Origin: a bacterium
GTDB taxonomy: Bacteria; Actinomycetota; Actinomycetes; Actinomycetales; Actinomycetaceae
Assembly (NCBI GenBank): GCA_030544165.1
Contig: JAUNRP010000023.1
Location: 1-14,493, forward strand
DNA length: 14,493 nucleotides
Reading direction: 5' to 3'
Positions 4,314 to 11,114 of this stretch are shown one piece after another (the first letter of the stretch is position 1; each line of letters opens with the position of its first letter). The notes under the pieces were generated by a model that was not told where the DNA came from, searched no databases, and saw only the letters and a program-made list of their open reading frames with translations. The translations under genes and the position numbers were made by a program.

Positions 4314-6830
4314 TTAGAGCGGGTCCAGACCCAGCAGTCCCGAGTCACTCCCCGGAAGGTCCAGAGAGGGAACATCCGCGGTGATGAGGGTGCCGTCCGA
4401 GCGGTACTCGCCCACCACCGTCTGGTCGGGATCGTCCACCTGGCGCGGGCCGTGGTGCGCGAGCGCCACCTCCACCGTCTCACCGGTGGGGACGTGCACG
4501 GCCTCGCCGCGGACCACCACCTCCACGGGGCCCTCGCCCTCGAGGATTCGGAAGGAGATCTGCTCCTCGGTCACCGTGACGGCCAGCAGGTTGCCGCGCA
4601 GCCGCAGGGGGAAGGAGAGCTCCGGCCAGTCCACGGGAAGGCGGGGATCAAACGAGTAGACGCCCTCGTGATCGCGGAAGCCACCGAACCCGTACACGAG
4701 GGAGTTCCACACGCCGCCGGCGGAGGCGATGTGCACGCCGTCGGAGGTGTTGCGGTGCAGGTCCGCGAGGTCTACGAACAGGCCGTGGAGGAAGTAGCGC
4801 AGGGCGAGCTCGTCGTAGCCCACCTCGGCCGCGATGATGGACTGCACCACGGCGGAGAGCGTGGAGTCCCCGGTGGTGATCGGATCGTAGTAGTCGAAGT
4901 TCCGCCGCTTCTCCTCGAGGCTGAACTGGTCCCCCTGGAGGAAGAGCGCGAGCACCACGTCCGCCTGCTTGAGCACCTGGTACCGGTAGATCACGAGCGG
5001 GTGGTAGTGCAGGAGGAGCGGCCGCTTGGACACGGGGGTGGCGCGCACGTCCCAGAGCTCGCGCTCCAGGAAGTGCTCGTCCTGGGGGTGGACCTGGAGG
5101 GTCTCGTCCCACGGGATGTACATGCCGCGCGCGCAGGCCTCCCACTCCACGATCTCCTCATCGCGGAGATCGATCCGGCGGGCGAGCCGGTCATAGGCCT
5201 CGGGGTCCACGATTCGCATCTGGCGCAGCAGCTCGCTGGCGTGGCGGAGGTTGGCGCGGGCCATCACGTTCGTGAACAGGTTGTTGTTGACCACGGTGGT
5301 GTACTCGTCCGGCCCCGTGACGGAGTGGATGTGGAAGGTCTTCTCCTTGTTGACGCGCCAGAAGCCGAGGTCCGCCCACATGCGGGCGGTCTCGGCCAGC
5401 ACCTCGGCGCCATCGCGGAACATGAAGTCCGTGTCCCCCGTGGCCGCCTCGTACTTGGAGAAGGCGTAGGCCACGTCCGCGTTGATGTGGTACTGCGCGG
5501 TGCCGGCCGCGTAGTAGGCGGAGGCCTCATCCCCGGTGATGGTGCGCCAGGGGAACAGTGCCCCGCGCAGGGTGAGCTCGGTGGCTCGCTCCCGCGCCTT
5601 GTCCAGGATGTTGTACCGGAAGCGCAGCGCGTTGCGGGCCATCCACGGGTTCGAGTAGATGAGGAACGGCACCACGTACACGTCCGTGTCCCAGAAGTAG
5701 TGGCCCTCGTAGCCGGAGCCGGAGACGCCCTTGGCAGCAACGCCCGTCTGGTCCGCGCGGGCGGCGGCCTGGGCGAGCTGGTAGATGCACCACCGGGTGG
5801 CCTGCTGGATGGAGGGGTGCTCGGCGATCCGCACGTCCGAGCCCTTCCAGAAGTCCTCCAGCCACACCACCTGGGCGTCCTCGTAATGCTTAAAGCCATT
5901 CTCACGCACCCGGTCCAGCGTGCGGCGGCAGCGGTCGAACAGCTCGCGCACCGGCACGTAGCGGGAGGTGTGGTACGCCACTGCCTTCGTCACGCGGATC
6001 GGCACCCCCTCCTTCGCCTCGATCCGGTAGACCTTCTTGGCCATGTCCGGCTCGGTGTCGATGAGGGCCTCGAACTTGTTCTCCGTCTCGATCTCGTGGT
6101 CCGCGCCCACGCCGATCGTCATCCCGGAGTTCGCGCACTTGTAGCCGATCAGGGCCCGGCGCTCCGAGTGCCAGTCCCCCTGGGGCTCGAGCACCCGGTG
6201 CCCGAAGTCCGCCGCCTTGCGCGGATCGAACCCCGCCGAGGCCTCGTCCGTGGGCTTGTGGTACTCATCCCGGCCGTCCGCCCGGTTGATCACCTGGGAG
6301 GAGATCACCACGGGCGCGTCACCCTGCAGCATCGTGACCTCGAACGTCATGAGCGCCAGGTGCCGCTCCGTGAACGAGACCATGCGGGTGGTGTCGATCC
6401 GCACGAGCTTGCCGGAGGGGGTGCGCCACACGATGTGGCGGCGCAGCATCCCCTCGCGGAAGTCCAGCGCCCGCTCGTACTCCACCAGGTCCGCCACGGA
6501 GAGCAGCAGCGGCTCGTCATCCACGTACAGCTTGATGACCTTGGCATCCGGCACGTTCACGATCGTCTGACCGGTCTTGGCGAAGCCGTACGCATCCTCC
6601 GCGTGCCGGATCTGCCACGTCTCGTGGAAGCCGTTGATGAACGTTCCGTGCGTGTGCGCGTCCCGCCCCTCCTCGGGGTTGGCGCGCATGCCCAGGTACC
6701 CATTACCGAGCGAGAAGAGAGTCTCGGTGGTGCCGAGGTCATCGCTGCGGTGCTGGGTCTCCACCAGCCGCCACGAATCCAGCGGGAACCGGGAGCGGTC
6801 GAGCGGGTCCTCCTCGTGCATGTGCCTCAT
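4314..6830 (-). CDS. Glycoside hydrolase family 65 protein, probable disaccharide phosphorylase
   Basis: GH65 enzymes mostly split alpha-glucosyl disaccharides (maltose, trehalose, kojibiose) with phosphate and inversion, giving beta-glucose 1-phosphate and free sugar in the cytoplasm. The 838-aa product has the expected order: an N-terminal beta-sandwich starting at about 20 (TLFSLGNGYLGMR, 37-49), an (alpha/alpha)6 barrel (about 330-720) and a C-terminal beta domain. Barrel motifs are GYEGHYFWDTD (373-383), FPWRT (426-430) and VTGPDEYTTVVNNN (504-517), with Glu509 as the general acid. DSTLSA (655-660) and DGVHIASAGGVW (697-708) lie near the expected phosphate site. Its ATG overlaps the stop of the beta-phosphoglucomutase gene (ATGA) and has GGAGGAG upstream, so the two are co-translated; that partner argues for phosphorolysis over hydrolysis. 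I cannot tell trehalose, maltose and kojibiose activity apart from sequence. Confidence 0.9.
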   Translation of the reverse strand: MRHMHEEDPLDRSRFPLDSWRLVETQHRSDDLGTTETLFSLGNGYLGMRANPEEGRDAHTHGTFINGFHETWQIRHAEDAYGFAKTGQTIVNVPDAKVIKLYVDDEPLLLSVADLVEYERALDFREGMLRRHIVWRTPSGKLVRIDTTRMVSFTERHLALMTFEVTMLQGDAPVVISSQVINRADGRDEYHKPTDEASAGFDPRKAADFGHRVLEPQGDWHSERRALIGYKCANSGMTIGVGADHEIETENKFEALIDTEPDMAKKVYRIEAKEGVPIRVTKAVAYHTSRYVPVRELFDRCRRTLDRVRENGFKHYEDAQVVWLEDFWKGSDVRIAEHPSIQQATRWCIYQLAQAAARADQTGVAAKGVSGSGYEGHYFWDTDVYVVPFLIYSNPWMARNALRFRYNILDKARERATELTLRGALFPWRTITGDEASAYYAAGTAQYHINADVAYAFSKYEAATGDTDFMFRDGAEVLAETARMWADLGFWRVNKEKTFHIHSVTGPDEYTTVVNNNLFTNVMARANLRHASELLRQMRIVDPEAYDRLARRIDLRDEEIVEWEACARGMYIPWDETLQVHPQDEHFLERELWDVRATPVSKRPLLLHYHPLVIYRYQVLKQADVVLALFLQGDQFSLEEKRRNFDYYDPITTGDSTLSAVVQSIIAAEVGYDELALRYFLHGLFVDLADLHRNTSDGVHIASAGGVWNSLVYGFGGFRDHEGVYSFDPRLPVDWPELSFPLRLRGNLLAVTVTEEQISFRILEGEGPVEVVVRGEAVHVPTGETVEVALAHHGPRQVDDPDQTVVGEYRSDGTLITADVPSLDLPGSDSGLLGLDPL

Positions 6831-7543
6831 ACGAGCTCCTCCAGGTCCGTCACCACCACGTCCGCGCCGGCCTCACGCAGGGCCTCCGCCCCCGCGCCCC
6901 GGTCCACGCCGATCACCAGCGCGAACCCGCCGGCCCGTCCCGCTGCCACTCCCGAGTGCGCATCTTCAATCACGACGGCGGAGCCTGGGCTGGCACCGAA
7001 CGCTGCGGCGGCCGCAACGAAGGTGTCCGGGGCGGGCTTGCCCGGGATCCCCTCGGCCGCGGCGACGGCGCCGTCCATGATCACCGGGAAGCGCTCCAGC
7101 AGCCCCGCGGCGGTGAGGACGGTGCGGGCGTTCTTCGAGGAGGAGACGATCGCCATGGGCATCCCGATTCCGTCCAGGTGGTCCATGAGCAGGAGCGTGC
7201 CCGGGTAGGGGGTGATGCCGTCACGCTCGAGCACGGTGTTGAACACGATGTTCTTACGGTTCCCCAGGCCGCACACGGTCTCGAGTTCCGGGGAGTCCGT
7301 GGGATCACCCTCGGGCAGCTCGATGCCCCGGGACTCCAGGAAGGAGCGGACCCCGTCATAGCGGGGTTTGCCATCCACGTAGGTGAAGTAGTCCTCGTCC
7401 GTGTAGGGCTCGGCGATGCCGCGGGAGTCCAGGAACTCGGAGAACATCTCCGCCCACGCGCGCATGTGCAGCTCTGCGGTGGGGGTGATGACTCCGTCAA
7501 GGTCGAAGAGGGCCACGGTGTAATCGGTCCATGTGACAGTCAC
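6827..7543 (-). CDS. pgmB: Beta-phosphoglucomutase, HAD family
   Basis: The enzyme converts beta-glucose 1-phosphate to glucose 6-phosphate via a phosphoaspartate, linking disaccharide phosphorolysis to glycolysis. The 238-aa product shows all HAD motifs. FDLDGVITPTAELHMRAW (13-30) holds Asp14 and Asp16 and closely resembles the hallmark start of known beta-phosphoglucomutases. Motif II is VSSSKN (133-138), motif III Lys169 in GKPAPD, and motif IV VIEDAHSG (191-198) with Glu193 and Asp194. The cap has GLGNRKN (92-98) for substrate. The start is the GTG at 7543. A TAGGAT hexamer lies exactly 6 nt before it, which suggests a leaderless message, though AGGA could also act as a weak ribosome site. 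The 3' end overlaps the GH65 start by 4 nt. A neighbour of this kind is typical for GH65 phosphorylases. Confidence 0.9.
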   Translation of the reverse strand: MTVTWTDYTVALFDLDGVITPTAELHMRAWAEMFSEFLDSRGIAEPYTDEDYFTYVDGKPRYDGVRSFLESRGIELPEGDPTDSPELETVCGLGNRKNIVFNTVLERDGITPYPGTLLLMDHLDGIGMPMAIVSSSKNARTVLTAAGLLERFPVIMDGAVAAAEGIPGKPAPDTFVAAAAAFGASPGSAVVIEDAHSGVAAGRAGGFALVIGVDRGAGAEALREAGADVVVTDLEELV

Positions 7544-7549
7544 GTCTTC

Positions 7550-7555
7550 ATCCTA
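7550..7555 (-). promoter_or_regulatory. -10 element TAGGAT for pgmB-GH65, possibly leaderless
   Basis: TAGGAT on the minus strand is followed by 6 nt (GAAGAC) and the GTG at 7543, the same spacing as at 1790-1802. The predicted transcript start is the G of the start codon. Confidence 0.45.
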
Positions 7556-7652
7556 GGGGGAGCCTCGGAGAGGGGCACCGCCCGCCCGGCGGATGGGAGG
7601 GGAGTGCCGAGCGGACGGTGGCTGGGAGGGAGCGCCCGGCGCCCTGCGGCTG

Positions 7653-7678
7653 GCCGCGGGCACCGCGTGCCCGGCGGC
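7653..7678. repeat. GC-rich hairpin with one bulge
   Basis: GCCGCGGGCA (7653-7662) pairs with TGCCCGGCGGC (7668-7678) around a 5-nt loop with one bulged base. In such GC-rich DNA this could be chance; noted because two better hairpins follow. Confidence 0.3.
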
Positions 7679-7710
7679 TCGTCCGATTCCGTTGCCGATC
7701 CCGGAACGCC

Positions 7711-7748
7711 CACGGGCGGTCAGCTTCCCTGTTAGCTGACCGCCCGTG
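7711..7748. repeat. Perfect 15-bp inverted repeat (strong hairpin)
   Basis: CACGGGCGGTCAGCT (7711-7725) and AGCTGACCGCCCGTG (7734-7748) are perfect inverted copies around the 8-nt loop TCCCTGTT. There is no T-tract on either side, so if it terminates transcription it would be of the tailless type described in actinobacteria. It lies between divergent genes where no terminator is expected. Confidence 0.7.
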
Positions 7749-7764
7749 AACCGTATTCCCTGTG

Positions 7765-7787
7765 GAAGGACCCCCCTGCGGTCCTTC
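7765..7787. repeat. Perfect 8-bp inverted repeat (second hairpin)
   Basis: GAAGGACC (7765-7772) and GGTCCTTC (7780-7787) flank the loop CCCCTGC. It begins 16 nt after the 15-bp hairpin; the two together look like a double hairpin of a small RNA or a tandem terminator. A few pyrimidines (TCT) follow on the plus strand. Confidence 0.55.
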
Positions 7788-7853
7788 TCTGAGTGCTCCA
7801 ACCTTCTCCAACATCCACTGAGGCCCACAACATACGTGGAGATGATTCGTGGA

Positions 7854-7859
7854 TAGACT
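7854..7859 (+). promoter_or_regulatory. Possible -10 element TAGACT for the sensor-kinase operon
   Basis: TAGACT lies 42 nt before the GTG at 7902; the predicted transcript start is near 7866. The inverted repeat at 7856-7887 overlaps both. Confidence 0.42.
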
Positions 7860-7887
7860 TTCGGACTGGAGCTGAAGTCCGAAAGTC
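7856..7887. promoter_or_regulatory. Perfect 12-bp inverted repeat over the kinase-operon promoter
   Basis: GACTTTCGGACT (7856-7867) and AGTCCGAAAGTC (7876-7887) are perfect inverted copies separated by 8 nt. The left arm overlaps the possible -10 and the whole repeat covers the predicted transcript start, the classic place for a repressor or autoregulator. The response regulator encoded downstream is an obvious candidate ligand, by inference. Confidence 0.6.
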
Positions 7888-7891
7888 AGGG

Positions 7892-7901
7892 GGTCCGGAC
7901 C
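7892..7901. promoter_or_regulatory. 10-bp palindrome abutting the kinase start codon
   Basis: GGTCCGGACC is perfectly palindromic and lies between the AGGGGG ribosome site (7888-7893) and the GTG at 7902. Its TCCGGA core resembles the TCGGA/TCCGA parts of the inverted repeat just upstream. Confidence 0.3.
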
Positions 7902-9170
7902 GTGGCCGTTTCCGCCACCGCACATCCAGAGCGCACCCGCGCGCGCCGTGATCGTCCACCACGTGCCGGGCGCTCCGCACCCGATCGCCCCAACCTCCGC
8001 GAGACCCTCTTCTCCTTCGGTGCCTCCGCCCCGGAGCGGGTCCACCTCCTCGGCTACCTCCTCATGGGCGTGGTGGTGGGGATCACGCTCTGGTACTCGC
8101 CGCGCAACGCGTTCGATGTGGTGGTGGTGGTCCTCGGCTCTACCGCCTACGCCGTGGGCATCGTGCTCCGCAAGAGGTACCCCCTCATCGCACCGATCGC
8201 GGCCGCCACCCTCATCCTTCCCCGCAACCTCATGCTGCTCCCGGTGGCCTCCTTCTCGCTCGGCGTCAACGGCCGCGGCCGGTGGGCGCGGGTGACCATG
8301 TGGGCGATGGCCGCGCTCCTGGTGATCCGGAACACGGGAATCACGATCGACTACGTGCGCGAGGGCCTCTCCCGCGGCCCGGTGGACGTGGCCATCCAGT
8401 TGACCGCCCTCCCCATCATGGTGATCGTGCTCCCCGCCCTCATGGGCAGGTACGTCACCTACAACCGCCGGCTGGTGGCCCGGGTCCGGGAGCAGGCGGC
8501 GCAACTCCGCGAGGACCGGGTGCTCCGGGAGCGGAACGCGATCTACTCGGAGCGCCAGCGGATCGCCCAGGAGATGCACGATTCGCTCGGCCACCGCCTC
8601 GCCCTCCTCACCATGCAGGCGGGCGCGCTCGAGGTGAACGCCGGTGCGGGCCCCGCCACGGTGCGTGATCTCGGCGGGCTCATCCAGGCCACCTCCTCCG
8701 AGGCCATCGAGGAGCTCACCGAGGCTGTGGGCGCGCTCCGCGCGGGCGGCGAGGAGGCCGCTCCCAAGGGCGTGGACCAGCTCCCGCCCCTCCTCGAGGC
8801 GAGCCGCGGGGCCGGAACGGTGGTCACCGTGGAGGACCAATCGGGCGCGCTGGACGGCGGCCTCTCCCCCGCCCTGGACCACACGGTCTACCGCGTCATC
8901 CAGGAGGGCCTCACCAACGCCTACCGCTACTCCCCCGGCCGGCCCGTCACCATCCGCCTCGAGGGTGCACCCGGCGCGGACCTCACCCTCACGATCGCGA
9001 ACCCGCTCGGCGCCCTCTCGAAGGACGGCCCCGTCGGGACCGGTTCGGGCCTCCGGGCGCTTTCCCACCGCGTTGAGGCGATGGGAGGATGGCTCACCAC
9101 GCACCGGGGAGAGTCCGAGTTCGTGCTCACGGCGTCAGTGCCGTGGTCAATGGAGGGAGCAGAGGAATGA
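7902..9170 (+). CDS. NarL-type sensor histidine kinase (intact phosphoacceptor)
   Basis: The 422-aa membrane kinase should autophosphorylate and signal to the adjacent regulator. Residues 1-45 are cytoplasmic and Arg/Pro-rich. About five hydrophobic segments follow (roughly 47-65, 71-90, 95-120, 129-146, 163-182), with GIVLRKRYPLI (86-96) in a turn and almost no extracytoplasmic domain, so the stimulus is probably sensed in or at the membrane. A short coiled linker leads to the HisKA_3 dimerisation domain, SERQRIAQEMHDSLGH (216-231), with His226 as phosphoacceptor. The ATP domain has an N-box RVIQEGLTNA (331-340, Asn339) and lid GTGSGLRALSHRV (379-391); the usual DxGxG box is degenerate. The GTG start has AGGGGG 8 nt upstream. 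Its stop overlaps the regulator start (ATGA). It is a full-length paralogue of the protein at 9846-11114. Confidence 0.9.
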   Translation: MAVSATAHPERTRARRDRPPRAGRSAPDRPNLRETLFSFGASAPERVHLLGYLLMGVVVGITLWYSPRNAFDVVVVVLGSTAYAVGIVLRKRYPLIAPIAAATLILPRNLMLLPVASFSLGVNGRGRWARVTMWAMAALLVIRNTGITIDYVREGLSRGPVDVAIQLTALPIMVIVLPALMGRYVTYNRRLVARVREQAAQLREDRVLRERNAIYSERQRIAQEMHDSLGHRLALLTMQAGALEVNAGAGPATVRDLGGLIQATSSEAIEELTEAVGALRAGGEEAAPKGVDQLPPLLEASRGAGTVVTVEDQSGALDGGLSPALDHTVYRVIQEGLTNAYRYSPGRPVTIRLEGAPGADLTLTIANPLGALSKDGPVGTGSGLRALSHRVEAMGGWLTTHRGESEFVLTASVPWSMEGAEE

Positions 9171-9820
9171 TCAGAGTCGTCCTGGTCGACGACGACGCCC
9201 TGGTCCGCGCAGGACTCGCCATGATCCTGGGTGCAGATTCCGAGATCGAGGTGGTGGGCCAGGCCGGCAGCGCCACCGAGGGTGCGGAGCTCGTGCAGGA
9301 GAGCACACCCGATGTGGTGGTGATGGATGTCCGCATGCCCGGCATGGACGGAATCAGTGCCACCCGCATGGTGCAGGAGATGGACGATCCTCCGAACGTC
9401 CTCATCCTCACCACCTTCCACCAGGACGATTACGTGCTCGGCGCGCTCGAGGCGGGCGCCTCCGGGTTCCTGCTCAAGGACACCCCGCCCCGTGAGCTCA
9501 TCGAGGCCGTGAAGACCACCGCCTCCGGGGGTGCCGTCCTCTCCCCCGAGGATGCGCGCACCCTCGCCACCTCCTATGCCGCGCTCGGCGGCACGCGCCG
9601 CTCGCACGAGGCGCGGGAGAAGCTCGCCCCCCTCTCGCCACGGGAGCTCGATGTGGCCCAGGCCGTGGCCCGGGGCCTCTCGAACGCCCAGATCGCCTCC
9701 CTGCTGGACTGCACGGAGGCAACGGTCAAGGCGAGCCTCACCCGCGTGTTCGAGAAGCTCGGGGTGGGCGGCCGGGTGGGCGTGGCCCTCCTGGTCCACG
9801 ACGCGGCCCTGCCGCAGTAG
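9167..9820 (+). CDS. NarL/FixJ-family response regulator
   Basis: The 217-aa cytoplasmic DNA-binding regulator should be the partner of the kinase next door. The receiver domain (1-117) has acidic Asp8-Asp10 (VLVDDDALVR), phosphoacceptor Asp54 in VVMDVRMPGMDG, switch Thr82-Thr83 and Lys104 in LLKD: all residues needed for phosphorylation are present. A linker of about 30 residues leads to a LuxR-type helix-turn-helix (155-212: LSPRELDVAQAVARGLSNAQIA, interrupted in family terms by no gap; recognition helix around TEATVKASLTRVFEKL). The start ATG at 9167 overlaps the first kinase's TGA and has AGAGGA just before it, so the two are translated together. The second kinase starts 25 nt downstream. 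It may bind the inverted repeat at 7856-7887 and autoregulate the operon; this is inference. Confidence 0.93.
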   Translation: MIRVVLVDDDALVRAGLAMILGADSEIEVVGQAGSATEGAELVQESTPDVVVMDVRMPGMDGISATRMVQEMDDPPNVLILTTFHQDDYVLGALEAGASGFLLKDTPPRELIEAVKTTASGGAVLSPEDARTLATSYAALGGTRRSHEAREKLAPLSPRELDVAQAVARGLSNAQIASLLDCTEATVKASLTRVFEKLGVGGRVGVALLVHDAALPQ

Positions 9821-9845
9821 CCAGCAGCAGCCAGCAGGAGGGACG

Positions 9846-11114
9846 GTGGCGCAGGTGGGAGATCAACAGGTGGGGCAGGCCGCCTCCCCCCAGCAGGTGG
9901 CCTCGGTCCCGGATGCGCTCGAGACCACGCCGGTGGTGAGCCCGGTCGAGGAGAAGCTGTTCTCGTTCGGGCGCGGGTTCCCGGAGCGGTACCACCTCCT
10001 CGCCTACCTCACGGCCTTCGTCCTGCTCGCGATCCTCATGTGGCAGAACGATCCCACCCCCTTCGAGTGGGTCCTCCTCGCGCTCGCGATCCCAATGGCC
10101 ATCACCGGAATCGTCCTGCGGAAGCGCTATCCCCTGATCCTCCCGATCGCCTCGATCATCGCCTCCCTGGCGCGCAAGACGATCATCGCCCCCGTTGCGG
10201 CCTTCGCCCTGGGAACCAACGGGCGCCGCACCCGTGCCTCCCTCGTGGTCCTGATCGCCATGGTGGTGGCCGTGACGATCGACCAGTCATTCGCCGCCCT
10301 CGCCCCCAGCGCCGCAGAGGAATCGGTCACCGCGATCGACACGCTCACCAGGATCACCTTCCCCACCCTCGTGTTCGTGCTCCTCCCGTACCTGATGGGG
10401 CGGTACGTGGCCTACAACCGTGACCTCATCACCCGCATCCAGGACCAGGCCCACCGCCTGCTGGGCGAGCGGGAGGTCCGTGCGCGCAACCTCGTCTACG
10501 TGGAGCGCCAGCGGGTGGCCGAGGAGATGCAGTACTCGCTCGGACACCGCCTCGCCCTCATCTCCATGCAGGCCGATGCGATCACCGCCAACGCCGATTC
10601 CGATCCGGAGACGCTCACCGAGCTGGGTGGCCTCATGCGCGTGACGTCCCGCGAGGCCCTCCAGGAGCTCCGCGAGGCCATCGGCTCCCTGCGCTCGGAC
10701 GAGGAGGATCCCACCCCACTCGGCGTCCAGGACCTCGATGACCTCATCGAGGAGTACCGCGCCGCCGGTGCCACCATCACGGTGGATGACGGGGCCCGGA
10801 TGTGGGAGCTCGAACTCCCCGTGGCACTCCTCCGCACCCTCTACCGCGTGGTGGAGGAGGGACTCTCCAACGCGATCGCGCACGCACCCGGGCGTCCGAT
10901 CACGATCGCCACGCGGGGCGTGCCGGGTGGCGAACTGGAACTGACCGTCACCAACCTCGTGGCGCCCACACCCGCGGCGCCCGCCGGTGAGGGCTCCGGC
11001 CTGATCGCCGTGGAGGAGCGGGTGCGCCAGGCCGGCGGCACCCTCACCGCCCACATCCAGGGCCGTCAGTTCAGGGTGACCGCCACACTGCCGTGGGACG
11101 CAGGAAGCGCGTAG
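9846..11114 (+). CDS. Degenerate NarL-type sensor kinase lacking the phosphoacceptor histidine
   Basis: This 422-aa protein is the same length as, and collinear with, the kinase at 7902-9170. Shared landmarks are LFSFG near 38-42, the PER-HLL-YL entry into the membrane, GIVLRKRYPLI (88-98), MGRYVxYNR (184-192) and the ATP domain. In the dimerisation helix the expected HDSLGH reads QYSLGH (229-234; codons cag tac at 10529-10534), so the histidine and the following aspartate are both replaced. The N-box keeps Asn342 (RVVEEGLSNA) and the lid keeps GEGSGL (381-386). It may be unable to phosphorylate itself, yet could bind ATP, heterodimerise with the first kinase, or act as a phosphatase or decoy. 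The GTG start has AGGAGG 4 nt upstream. The frame is intact with no stop or frameshift. The last 49 bp overlap the convergent glycosyltransferase gene. Confidence 0.88.
   Translation: MAQVGDQQVGQAASPQQVASVPDALETTPVVSPVEEKLFSFGRGFPERYHLLAYLTAFVLLAILMWQNDPTPFEWVLLALAIPMAITGIVLRKRYPLILPIASIIASLARKTIIAPVAAFALGTNGRRTRASLVVLIAMVVAVTIDQSFAALAPSAAEESVTAIDTLTRITFPTLVFVLLPYLMGRYVAYNRDLITRIQDQAHRLLGEREVRARNLVYVERQRVAEEMQYSLGHRLALISMQADAITANADSDPETLTELGGLMRVTSREALQELREAIGSLRSDEEDPTPLGVQDLDDLIEEYRAAGATITVDDGARMWELELPVALLRTLYRVVEEGLSNAIAHAPGRPITIATRGVPGGELELTVTNLVAPTPAAPAGEGSGLIAVEERVRQAGGTLTAHIQGRQFRVTATLPWDAGSA

Larger units (their letters stand above)
7544..7901. other. 358-bp gap between divergent operons, rich in hairpins
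   Basis: I see no credible gene here. From left to right it holds the possible pgmB promoter (7550-7555, minus), three hairpins (7653-7678, 7711-7748, 7765-7787), the possible kinase-operon promoter (7854-7859, plus), a 12-bp inverted repeat over it (7856-7887) and a 10-bp palindrome touching the kinase GTG (7892-7901). The flanking genes diverge, so strong hairpins in the middle are not explained as terminators of either. Confidence 0.6.

Noticed and set aside
3990..7208. A 1072-codon open frame on the plus strand opposite GH65 and pgmB
   Set aside because: It is a frame kept open by GC-rich codon bias on the other strand. Its translation is rich in His, Arg, Val and Gly without domain motifs, and it crosses the intergenic palindromes and two genes with full catalytic motifs.
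7553..7828. A 91-codon minus-strand frame in the hairpin-rich gap
   Set aside because: The translation is Arg/Pro/Ala-rich with no motif, it runs through both perfect hairpins, and it has no convincing ribosome site.
7548..9104. A long minus-strand frame opposite the first sensor kinase
   Set aside because: It lies antisense to a gene with clear kinase motifs, and its own translation has no recognisable domain; it is a shadow.
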